A program made the translations under genes and the position numbers. The notes under the pieces were generated by a model. That model was not told the origin of the DNA. It made no database searches and saw only the letters and a program-made list of their open reading frames with translations. Positions 6,785 to 11,611 of a stretch of 11,698 bases of DNA are shown here, one piece after another (positions within the stretch are counted from its first letter, which is position 1; each line of letters begins with the position of its first letter). This DNA is from VRUE01 sp035693025 (GTDB taxonomy: Bacteria; Actinomycetota; Thermoleophilia; Solirubrobacterales; 70-9): assembly GCA_035693025.1 (NCBI GenBank), contig DASSHI010000002.1, forward strand, positions 1 to 11,698, given 5' to 3'.

Positions 6785-6880
6785 GCGCCCGTAGCTCAGT
6801 GGTCAACGGTCCCTTCACGGGGACCAAAGAGCGTCGGTCTTTCAAGCCGAAGGTCGCGAGTTCGATTCTCGTCGGGCGCA
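6785..6880 (+). tRNA. tRNA with anticodon UUC (Glu by anticodon) and a D-loop insertion; possibly a pseudo-tRNA
   Basis: The acceptor stem GCGCCCG (6785-6791) pairs with CGGGCGC (6873-6879), with discriminator A6880 and no encoded CCA. D-stem GCTC (6794-6797) pairs with GAGC (6829-6832). Anticodon stem TCGGT/GCCGA encloses loop CTTTCAA, giving anticodon TTC (6841-6843). The T-arm GCGAG-TTCGATT-CTCGT is intact. The D-loop is 24 nt too long: removing 6804-6827 leaves the canonical AGTGGTA loop and a 72-nt tRNA. Apart from the anticodon the body looks more like a bacterial tRNA-Arg or tRNA-Lys than a tRNA-Glu: its D-stem has C11-G24, not the U11-A24 identity pair known for E. coli tRNA-Glu. It may be non-functional or mis-acylated. 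Its 3' half is the attachment core of the island. Confidence 0.75.
6804..6827 (+). other. 24-nt hairpin insertion in the tRNA D-loop
   Basis: The insert contains GGTCCC (6808-6813) and GGGACC (6820-6825), a perfect 6-bp stem with a TTCACG loop. It sits exactly after the GGT of the D-loop, and the rest of the tRNA is intact. The loop is 6 nt (or 8 with a 5-bp stem), so it is not a second anticodon arm. Confidence 0.65.
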
Positions 6881-6881
6881 T
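6839..6881 (+). repeat. attL: tRNA 3'-half direct repeat, left copy
   Basis: The 43 bp from the first base of the anticodon loop through the tRNA 3' end plus one T are identical to 11042-11084. Position and length match the cores used by tyrosine recombinases that integrate into tRNA genes. The bases just after both copies remain loosely alike (GGGGA, then GCAAG or AAG). Confidence 0.85.
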
Positions 6882-6895
6882 TGGGGGAGCAAGCG

Positions 6896-7846
6896 GTGGA
6901 GCTGGGGATGCTTGAGCGCGTCATGCCGTCCAGCCTCTGGAATCATGAGGCGCACGACTTCACGCCCTGGCTGCTCGCCAATGGGGACGGTCTGGCGGAT
7001 GCCCTGGGAATAGACCTCGAGCTGGAAGAAGCCGAGCACCGGGTCGGGGCGTTCTCGCTCGACATCGTCGGCAGAGATGCGACCAACGACACGATCTTGA
7101 TCGTCGAGAACCAGTTGGCGGGCACGGACCACAGCCACCTCGGCCAGATTCTCACCTACGCGGCCGGCACCGGGGCTTCGACGATCGTTTGGATCGCTAC
7201 CTCCTTCCGCGAGGAGCATCGCCAGGCGCTCGACTGGCTCAACGAGCAGACCGGCAAGGGGACGCATTTCTTCGGCGTGGAGATCGAGGCTTTCAGGATC
7301 GGTGACTCGCGCCCGGCGCCTCATTTCAAGGTGTTGGTCCAGCCGAACGAGTGGCAGAAGGTCGTACGTGACGCGGCGCAGAGTCAAAAGGCCTCCGGCA
7401 AGTCCCCGTTGTACACGGCCTTCTGGGAGCGCTTCATCACGCGAATCGCGGAAGAGGAGCCAAGTTGGACCCGGCGGCGGCCCGGCATGACGACGAATCC
7501 GAACAACTGGCTCGACATGCCGTCCTCGATCAAAGGCGCCAGCTTCAATGTGAGCTTCGCGCGCGGAGGCCGCTTGCGCAACGAGCTCTACATCGACACC
7601 GGGAACGGCGACGACAATGATCGAATCTATGGAGCGCTCGTCGCCCAGCGCTCCGCGGTCGAGGATGCCTTCGGTCGGCCCCTGGAGTTCGAGGGCCTCG
7701 AAGGCAAGCGGGCCGCCCGGATAGCCGAGTACACCACCGGCGATGTCATCGAAGAGAGCCGCCACGACGAATTCATCGACTGGTTCATCGACGGTGGCCG
7801 CCGCCTGCGAAAGGCGGTGAACAGGATTGATTTGAGTGGACTGTGA
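6896..7846 (+). CDS. DUF4268 domain protein, PD-(D/E)XK nuclease-like
   Basis: A 316-residue protein that matches the DUF4268 family from memory: LERV near the start, then NHEAHDFTPWL, LGQILTYAAGTGASTIVWIA, ALDWLNEQTG, and FFGVEIEAFRIGDS. Residues around 53-74 (FSLDIVGR, then ILIVENQL) give Asp56 and Glu71-x-Gln73, a PD-(D/E)XK-like core with Gln in place of the final Lys. Such proteins are predicted DNA-binding or nuclease-fold proteins, often on mobile elements; the role is unproven and a defence function is only an inference. The GTG at 6896 has GGGGGAG 6 nt upstream and gives an N-terminus like its relatives. ATG at 6908, with GGAG 6 nt upstream, is the alternative. The gene starts 15 bp after the tRNA on the same strand with no promoter between, so it may be read from the tRNA promoter. 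Confidence 0.83.
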   Translation: MELGMLERVMPSSLWNHEAHDFTPWLLANGDGLADALGIDLELEEAEHRVGAFSLDIVGRDATNDTILIVENQLAGTDHSHLGQILTYAAGTGASTIVWIATSFREEHRQALDWLNEQTGKGTHFFGVEIEAFRIGDSRPAPHFKVLVQPNEWQKVVRDAAQSQKASGKSPLYTAFWERFITRIAEEEPSWTRRRPGMTTNPNNWLDMPSSIKGASFNVSFARGGRLRNELYIDTGNGDDNDRIYGALVAQRSAVEDAFGRPLEFEGLEGKRAARIAEYTTGDVIEESRHDEFIDWFIDGGRRLRKAVNRIDLSGL

Positions 7847-7876
7847 CTCCGCAAGCTCAGGGCTGGACCCAGACCG

Positions 7877-8314
7877 TCAGCCGATCTTCTCTGCCAGCTC
7901 GATGATGATTCCCTCGGGGCCGCGGACGTAGCAGAGCCGGTAGCTGTTCTCGTAGCGCACCAGCTCACCGACGAGCTCAGTGCCGCGGGCTTGCAGGCCG
8001 GCGACCATGGCGTCGATGTCCTCGACGAGGAAGGTGAGGTGGCGGAGGCCTGGGGTGTTCGAGGACGCGTGCGGGTCGCCGCCTTGGGTCGGCGGTGAGT
8101 GGAACTTCACCAGCTCGATTTCCACGTCGCCGTCCGGGGTTCGCAGCATCGCCAGCTCAGCCTTGGTCCCTTCGAGTGCGATGACGCGGTCCACCCACTC
8201 GCCCTCGACCTGGCCCTTGCCTCCCGGCTCCAGTCCCAGCTCGACGAAGAACTCGATCGCGGCCTCCAGGTCGTCGACCACGATCCCGACGTGGTCCATC
8301 TTTTTGATCGCCAT
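7877..8314 (-). CDS. VOC (glyoxalase/bleomycin resistance) family protein
   Basis: A 145-residue vicinal-oxygen-chelate protein with two beta-alpha-beta-beta-beta modules. Likely metal ligands are His8 (KMDHVGIVV), a Glu in DVEIELVKF, His in GLRHLTFLV and Glu near the C-terminus (GIIIELAEKIG). The pattern is closest to methylmalonyl-CoA epimerase/lactoylglutathione lyase-like members, but the substrate cannot be assigned. It is the only enzyme of apparently metabolic type in the island and is antiparallel to the DUF4268 gene, their ends 30 bp apart. The ATG at 8314 lacks a Shine-Dalgarno, but TACCAT (8327-8322) lies exactly 7 nt upstream, which suggests a leaderless transcript from its own promoter. 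A start at the second ATG (before DHVG) is possible. Confidence 0.88.
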   Translation of the reverse strand: MAIKKMDHVGIVVDDLEAAIEFFVELGLEPGGKGQVEGEWVDRVIALEGTKAELAMLRTPDGDVEIELVKFHSPPTQGGDPHASSNTPGLRHLTFLVEDIDAMVAGLQARGTELVGELVRYENSYRLCYVRGPEGIIIELAEKIG

Positions 8315-8321
8315 GTGCTCG

Positions 8322-8327
8322 ATGGTA
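8322..8327 (-). promoter_or_regulatory. -10 box of the VOC gene
   Basis: TACCAT on the minus strand ends 7 nt before the ATG, matching the TANNNT -10 pattern of leaderless actinobacterial genes. No clear -35 box is seen. Confidence 0.45.
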
Positions 8328-8338
8328 GGGAGACCAGC

Positions 8339-8405
8339 TGCCTGGCGGCCGCATCGCCGCCGCGATCCCGCTCTCCGTGCAGACGGCAGTCGTCCTTCAA
8401 TCCGA
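8339..8405 (+). repeat. Island end-repeat A (diverged att-arm relic)
   Basis: The best-aligned part is 8351-8405 (55 nt). It matches 9320-9374 without gaps at about 40 of 55 positions, and 10999-11053 at about 43 of 56 columns, by hand alignment. It contains ATCGC-CGCC-GCGAT (a small hairpin) and GATCCCGCTCTCC, and ends CCTTCAATCCGA, a decayed version of the tRNA anticodon-loop sequence. No T-arm or acceptor sequence follows. It sits between the VOC start and the small membrane gene. Confidence 0.6.
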
Positions 8406-8419
8406 TGGAGATTGGCTCT

Positions 8420-8617
8420 CTAGAGCGACCCGGATGTGCGCGATTGATGGAAGCGCCGGCGCCCATAGATGGCGATCGCGGTGAGAACTCCGACTCCCCA
8501 CAAAATGGAAGCCCAGATTCCCAGCGCGCCTCCCAGGAAGCCCGCGACGACGACTGCCGCGATGACGGCGATATAGATCCCGAACAGGAGGAGGGCTCGG
8601 CGGAAAAGCCCGCTCAT
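8420..8617 (-). CDS. Small membrane protein, two transmembrane segments
   Basis: A 65-residue ORF with a short basic N-terminus (MSGLFRR), two hydrophobic segments (about 8-28 and 31-50, rich in Ala, Val, Leu, Ile and Gly) and a basic, hydrophilic tail (GRRRFHQSRTSGSL). This looks like a real small inner-membrane protein with the N-terminus possibly inside. I recognise no family. GTG at 8626 would add three residues; neither start has a Shine-Dalgarno. It fills the gap between end-repeat A and the Fic gene and is divergent from the latter. A membrane partner of the neighbouring genes is possible but nothing in the sequence shows it. Confidence 0.5.
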   Translation of the reverse strand: MSGLFRRALLLFGIYIAVIAAVVVAGFLGGALGIWASILWGVGVLTAIAIYGRRRFHQSRTSGSL

Positions 8618-8627
8618 TTGAAGCACT

Positions 8628-9287
8628 GTGCCACGGTCACCGGCCGAGTGCGCGTTCGCTGCACCGCCCGGCGACCAGCTGCGCGCGGGTGTCGAGGAGT
8701 TGCTGGCATGGATCGCATCGCCGCCGGATCTGCCGACGGTCGTTCTCGCCGCGTTTGCGTACTACCAGTTCGAGTCGCTCCGTCCCTACTCCGATGGGAA
8801 CGGGCGGCTTGGTCGCCTCCTCGTGATCGTCCAGCTTTTGCGTGGAGCGGTGATCCGCGAGCCGCTTCTCGTTGTCTCTCCGTGGTTCGAGAAACGCCGG
8901 GATCAATACCTCGATGAGCTGATGCATCTCAGCTGTAGCGGAGACTGGGATCGCTGGGTCAGCTTTTTCGCTGAGGGTGTTGCAGCGTCAGCCCTCGACT
9001 CCCAGCAGAAGGTCGAGGGCTTGGTCGAATTGCAGGAGAAGCTACGGCGTCGTGTCCAAGACGCGAACAAGAGAGGTTCCGCCGAGCGCCTGGCCGCCGA
9101 TCTCGTTGGCCAGCCTTACGTCGACCGGCCCTGGGTTGCCAAACGACTCGGCCTTTCCGGGCAGGGGGCACAGAACGCGATCAACACCCTTCTCGCTCTG
9201 GGCATTCTCGAACCCGCCCAGGCCCGTCTCGCCCGAAATGCTCGCCTCTATGTAGCTCCAGAGGTCATGCAGATCATTTCGTCTTGA
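8628..9287 (+). CDS. Fic-family protein, N-terminally truncated, catalytic His replaced
   Basis: A 219-residue remnant of a Fic/DOC protein. Intact members transfer AMP or another nucleotide phosphate to target hydroxyls. The Fic core is clear: FAYYQFESLRPYSDGNGRLGRLL (41-65) matches the family signature H-P-F-x-D-G-N-G-R-x-x-R, but the catalytic His is Arg52, so nucleotide transfer should be lost. A typical C-terminal winged-helix part follows (about 165-205: YVDRPWVAKRLGLSGQGAQNAINTLLALGILEP). Full-length relatives of this type are usually near 370 residues. The beginning here (SPAECAFAAPP) corresponds to their PPPP-type segment before the core, so about 150 N-terminal residues are gone. 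An in-frame stop lies just upstream (8619-8621). The first usable start is the GTG at 8628, without a Shine-Dalgarno. The reading frame is otherwise intact. It may be a relic or a repurposed DNA-binding protein. Confidence 0.82.
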   Translation: MPRSPAECAFAAPPGDQLRAGVEELLAWIASPPDLPTVVLAAFAYYQFESLRPYSDGNGRLGRLLVIVQLLRGAVIREPLLVVSPWFEKRRDQYLDELMHLSCSGDWDRWVSFFAEGVAASALDSQQKVEGLVELQEKLRRRVQDANKRGSAERLAADLVGQPYVDRPWVAKRLGLSGQGAQNAINTLLALGILEPAQARLARNARLYVAPEVMQIISS

Positions 9288-9305
9288 GCGGTCCCGAATC
9301 TGCGG

Positions 9306-9374
9306 GTCTCATCTCGGTCGCATCGCGCGTGCGATCCCGCTCTCCATCCGGCCCACCTTCAACCTTCAAGCCGA
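9306..9374 (+). repeat. Island end-repeat B (diverged att-arm relic)
   Basis: It begins 18 bp after the Fic stop codon. It aligns with 10984-11053 at about 53 of 70 columns, starting GTCTCATC, through GATCCCGCTCTCCAT, to ACCTTCAAGCCGA. The ATCGC-GCGT-GCGAT hairpin is conserved with copy A. The tRNA-like sequence stops after CCGA, so the rest of the att core is lost. Confidence 0.62.
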
Positions 9375-9455
9375 TCACAAATTCCCCCCTCCTCGCATGC
9401 GGGCCGGAATCTTTCGCAATGAAAACGAGGGCTTTCCGGGGGTCTTGGACGCAGC

Positions 9456-9461
9456 TAGGGT
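9456..9461 (+). promoter_or_regulatory. -10 box of the secreted-protein gene
   Basis: TAGGGT lies 6 nt before the ATG at 9468 and fits the leaderless TANNNT pattern seen elsewhere in this window. The stretch 9288-9467 otherwise holds only end-repeat B. Confidence 0.4.
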
Positions 9462-9467
9462 AAGCGC

Positions 9468-10257
9468 ATGGTCCGCCAGCTAAGACGATCTTGCAGTTTG
9501 CGTTGGTCTGGTGACTTTCGCGGCCGTGGGCTGTCCACTCGCGACAGCGGGAGGGCAGCCTCCGCCCGGAGCCTTCAGCACGCCGTTCACCACCTTTCGC
9601 GGGCACGCGCCCGGGTTGAAGATGGATGTGGACCTGGTCGAAGAGCGCGTTGGCTTCGACGCTCACGCCCGAGTCAGCTGCGCGAACGGCTCTGAGCACT
9701 GGCAACTGATGATCGAAGGCGGGCGCGGTGGGCGCGTCGATGCCGGCGGTCGCTTCCACTTCACCGAATACGAACCGGCCGAAGCCGGAGAAGAGCCGCC
9801 CAGCACGGATCGCGCCTCGATCGAAAGCGTCGAAGAAGGAATCGTCTACGGGGTTCCCGCTTCGTTCAGGCAGATCAAAGGGCGCGTGCTCTCGAACTCG
9901 GTCGTCGGCTGGATCCGATTCTGGGAAGGCCCCGGTAGGACTCCCGGCAGCCTCCACTCCAAATGCGGAACCGGATCCCCCGCGGACCGTGAAACGCCGT
10001 CACCCCTGTTGCCTCTCCGACCTTCTCTTCAGAATCCATTGGCGCAGTTGGACGACGAGGAGCGCGAGTGGTGTCGGCAGGCATGCAGTCTCCGTGATCA
10101 ATTTCAAGACGGGCAAGCTCTCCCGGTCGAGCGGTCCGGTGGCGGTGAGGTTGAGCCAGCCTCGGATGCTTTGCGGGCACGAGGTTTTCACCATGCTCGA
10201 GGAGCGGGTGTACCTCAACGGCCAGCTCGTCGACGACTTCAAATCAGGACTCGATGA
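9468..10257 (+). pseudogene. Frameshifted secreted protein or lipoprotein remnant
   Basis: The reading frame from ATG 9468 starts MVRQLRR and then turns to nonsense. The +1 frame, open from 9484, continues LAVCVGLVTFAAVGC and PLATAGG. Joined by removing one base near 9485-9492, the two make a textbook Sec signal peptide with a possible lipobox (AVGC). The following mature part (to about 9990) has G/C-ending codons and a beta-rich look: FDAHARVSCANGSEHWQLMI, GGRFHFTEYE, IKGRVLSNSVVGWIRFWEG, and a Cys pair. Coding character fades after about 9990 and the frame runs on to a stop at 10255-10257. No family is recognised; the tail resembles small secreted actinobacterial proteins only in general style. 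Without the missing base only a GTG start at 9511 remains, which would lack the signal's basic end. Confidence 0.5.
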
Positions 10258-10309
10258 AGTGGGCGCAGCCGAAGAAGGGTGCCCGCTGTCCACCTCAGCA
10301 TTTCCCTGA
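10094..10309 (+). CDS. Short hypothetical ORF upstream of the toxin-antitoxin pair
   Basis: From GTG 10094 this frame encodes 71 residues (VINFKTGKLSRSSGPV, later EERVYLNGQLVDDFKSG) with mainly G/C third positions, unlike the overlapping frames. It has no Shine-Dalgarno, no membrane segment and no family I know. The ORF extends upstream in frame but without coding look. It may be a 3' fragment of a lost gene. Its stop codon directly abuts the palindrome at 10310. Confidence 0.3.
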   Translation: MINFKTGKLSRSSGPVAVRLSQPRMLCGHEVFTMLEERVYLNGQLVDDFKSGLDEVGAAEEGCPLSTSAFP

Positions 10310-10328
10310 ATCAGATTTATCTGATACT
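10310..10328 (+). promoter_or_regulatory. Toxin-antitoxin operator and -10 box
   Basis: ATCAGAT-TT-ATCTGAT (10310-10325) is a perfect 7-bp inverted repeat with a 2-nt centre. Its right arm overlaps a -10 box GATACT (10323-10328), 8 nt before the antitoxin ATG. A palindrome on the -10 box is the expected place for antitoxin-mediated autorepression. The mRNA would be leaderless or nearly so, as no Shine-Dalgarno is seen. Confidence 0.6.
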
Positions 10329-10336
10329 GTAGCTCC

Positions 10337-10597
10337 ATGACGCGTCTGAGTGCGACCAAGGTGGCCCGGGAATTTTCCGCCGTCGTCAACCGGATCGGGG
10401 CTGGTGAGGAGATCGAGGTCGTGCGTAACGGCGTACCTGTCGTGCAGATGCGGCCGGTCAGCGCAGGGCATCTGGTCTCGGCGACCGGGTGGCGAGAGCT
10501 GATGGAATCCGCCCCCTCGCCGGATGAGGACTTTGCGGGCGATGTCGAAGCTGGGCGGGAGGCCATTGGCCCGCCGAGTGGCGCATGGCCGTCCTGA
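10337..10597 (+). CDS. Type II antitoxin, Phd/YefM family
   Basis: An 86-residue antitoxin that should bind and neutralise the following PIN toxin and repress their shared promoter. The N-terminal half is a Phd/YefM-type DNA-binding and dimer domain: RLSATKVAREFSAVVNRIGAGEEIEVVRNGVPVVQMRP (residues 3-40). The acidic C-terminal part (SAPSPDEDFAGDVE) is the likely disordered toxin-binding tail. ATG at 10337 follows the palindrome and -10 box. The last 13 bp overlap the toxin start, so translation is coupled. The family is firm; the exact partner class is inferred from the neighbour. Confidence 0.9.
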   Translation: MTRLSATKVAREFSAVVNRIGAGEEIEVVRNGVPVVQMRPVSAGHLVSATGWRELMESAPSPDEDFAGDVEAGREAIGPPSGAWPS

Positions 10598-10977
10598 TCG
10601 ATACCTCTGTGCTGGTCAACGCCGAGCGACGGGGACAGTCGTTGGATCAGGCGATCGGCGACCAGGACCGCGCGATCAGCGTCATCACGGCCAGCGAGCT
10701 CCTGCATGGGGTGCACCGCGCTCAGACGGCTGCGGTTCGGGCTCGTCGGTCCGCGTTCGTTGAGCACGTGATCTCCGCGATCGAGCCGTTGCCGGTGACG
10801 ACCGCGACCGCCCGAGCGCACGCGGAAATCTGGGCGGAGCTCGAGAGGGACGGCAACCTGATCGGGGCCCACGACCTCTGGATCGCCGCCACCGCTTTCA
10901 GTTATGGCATGGATGTCGCGACTGCAAACGCTCGGGACTTCGAGCGAGTACCCGGCCTCAACGTGGTGCCCGTCTGA
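10585..10977 (+). CDS. vapC: PIN-domain toxin, VapC-like ribonuclease
   Basis: A 130-residue Mg2+-dependent endoribonuclease toxin; VapC enzymes cut tRNA or rRNA. The acidic site is complete: Asp6 in LIDTSVLV, Glu38 in TASELLHG, Asp97 in GAHDLWIAATA, and TANARDFERVPGL with Asn115 and Asp118. Length is normal for VapC. It starts inside the antitoxin gene (13-bp overlap), which is the standard layout. End-repeat C begins 6 bp after the stop codon, so the pair sits at the end of its island segment. Toxin-antitoxin pairs help keep mobile DNA in place; that role here is inferred. Confidence 0.93.
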   Translation: MAVLIDTSVLVNAERRGQSLDQAIGDQDRAISVITASELLHGVHRAQTAAVRARRSAFVEHVISAIEPLPVTTATARAHAEIWAELERDGNLIGAHDLWIAATAFSYGMDVATANARDFERVPGLNVVPV

Positions 10978-10983
10978 GCAGCA

Positions 10984-11053
10984 GTCTCATCCTGGTCACA
11001 TAGCGGCCGCGATCCGGCTGCCCATGCGGACGACCCTCGTCCTTTCAAGCCGA
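10984..11053 (+). repeat. Island end-repeat C, leading into attR
   Basis: The third copy of the end repeat, continuous with the intact tRNA 3' fragment from 11042. It starts GTCTCATCCTGG and includes GCGGCCGC and GATCCGGCTG. It also has a perfect 6-bp hairpin GGACGA-CCC-TCGTCC (11028-11042) followed by TTT, which could weakly end vapC transcription. By hand, about 53 of 70 columns match copy B and 43 of 56 match copy A. Confidence 0.65.
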
Positions 11054-11084
11054 AGGTCGCGAGTTCGATTCTCGTCGGGCGCAT
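11042..11084 (+). repeat. attR: tRNA 3'-half direct repeat, right copy
   Basis: It is identical over 43 bp to 6839-6881. The bases before it are not tRNA-like (no D-arm or acceptor 5' strand), so this is a 3' fragment only, as expected at the far junction of a tRNA-integrated element. Confidence 0.85.
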
Positions 11085-11097
11085 ACGGGGACGGCAA

Positions 11098-11445
11098 GTG
11101 CCGGCCTTCCTTTATTCCTCGGCCGAGGCGAAGCGCCCGAATGAAATCGTCCTCGGTCTCGGCAAGCACGGCTCCTTCTCCTTCCACGGCCTCAGGTGGC
11201 GGAGTTTCGGCGCTCGCAAGGCGTACGCGATCGGGAAGGCTGAGATCCGCAACGGCAAGCGGGAATGGGGCCCGCGGGCCTCGCTGCGGCTCAGCTTCCT
11301 GGTCGAAGACGGCCCCGACAGGCGGATCAAAACGATCTTGTCGCGCTGCCCTATAGAAGCATCCCGATATACCGCCCGGGTACCCGGTCCATTGCCTGTG
11401 CCAGAGCCATCTCAAGCGGTTCCGGCCCCTCGCTCCCACATTTAG
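11098..11445 (+). CDS. Hypothetical protein, possible secreted-protein fragment
   Basis: A 115-residue ORF starting at GTG with GGGGA 6 nt upstream. The central part (NEIVLGLGKHGSFSFHGLRW, then RSFGARKAYAIGKAEI, then SLRLSFLVEDGPD) has good codon use and a beta-strand look. It resembles the C-terminal part of secreted actinobacterial proteins with an RWRxWGG-like motif, as far as I recall; I cannot name a family. There is no signal peptide. The N-terminus lies only 14 bp after attR, so an upstream part may have been cut off when the island formed. The last 30 residues are Pro/Ser-rich and less convincing. Confidence 0.5.
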   Translation: MPAFLYSSAEAKRPNEIVLGLGKHGSFSFHGLRWRSFGARKAYAIGKAEIRNGKREWGPRASLRLSFLVEDGPDRRIKTILSRCPIEASRYTARVPGPLPVPEPSQAVPAPRSHI

Positions 11446-11461
11446 AAACGTATCCTTTTTC

Positions 11462-11490
11462 TTGACGTTGTGCCCTTTGGCGTCTACTTT
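11462..11490 (+). promoter_or_regulatory. Sigma-70-type promoter
   Basis: TTGACG (11462-11467), a 17-bp spacer and TACTTT (11485-11490), preceded by an A/T-rich tract (GAAACGTATCCTTTTTC). This is the best canonical promoter in the window. Expected transcription start is near 11497. Confidence 0.7.
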
Positions 11491-11496
11491 TACGCC

Positions 11497-11611
11497 TGAT
11501 CAATGTACGCAACCGTTCAGGTGGCGCACGGTCAGCCCTCAGGACGGGCAGGGCAGTACCGCAGCAGGGAAGGGCCGCCCGGGAAGCGGCCCGCAACAGG
11601 GAAAGGGAGAT
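11497..11611 (+). other. GC-rich structured leader
   Basis: About 115 nt between the promoter and the likely start codon form several stems: ACCGT/ACGGT, GCCCT/AGGGC, and the perfect GGGCCGC-CCGGGAA-GCGGCCC hairpin just before AAAGGGAGA. I compared it with the riboswitch classes I know (including c-di-GMP-I, ydaO, cobalamin, SAM-IV and SRP RNA) and found no match. An ATG at 11503 opens a frame to the window edge, but its Arg/Pro/Gly-rich product looks non-coding. Confidence 0.35.

Noticed and set aside
6804..6827. D-loop hairpin as a second anticodon arm or a tRNA-Sec (UCA) feature
   Set aside because: The loop is 6 or 8 nt rather than 7, and there is no 8-bp acceptor stem or long variable arm.
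9274..9957. 227-residue minus-strand ORF
   Set aside because: Shadow of the plus-strand secreted-protein frame, which has the better codon third positions and a signal peptide.
10000..10872. 290-residue minus-strand ORF
   Set aside because: It runs across the toxin-antitoxin pair in antisense and shows no family features.
6882..11041. Hidden or degenerate integrase
   Set aside because: I looked for tyrosine-recombinase motifs such as HxLRHT and the final Tyr in all given frames and saw none.
8339..11084. CRISPR array or classic integron attC sites
   Set aside because: The repeats are about 1-1.7 kb apart, diverged, and end in tRNA sequence; there is no cas gene, no integron integrase, and no attC core pattern that I can see.
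11497..11611. Known riboswitch or SRP RNA
   Set aside because: The conserved cores of c-di-GMP-I, ydaO, cobalamin, SAM-IV and 4.5S RNA do not match.
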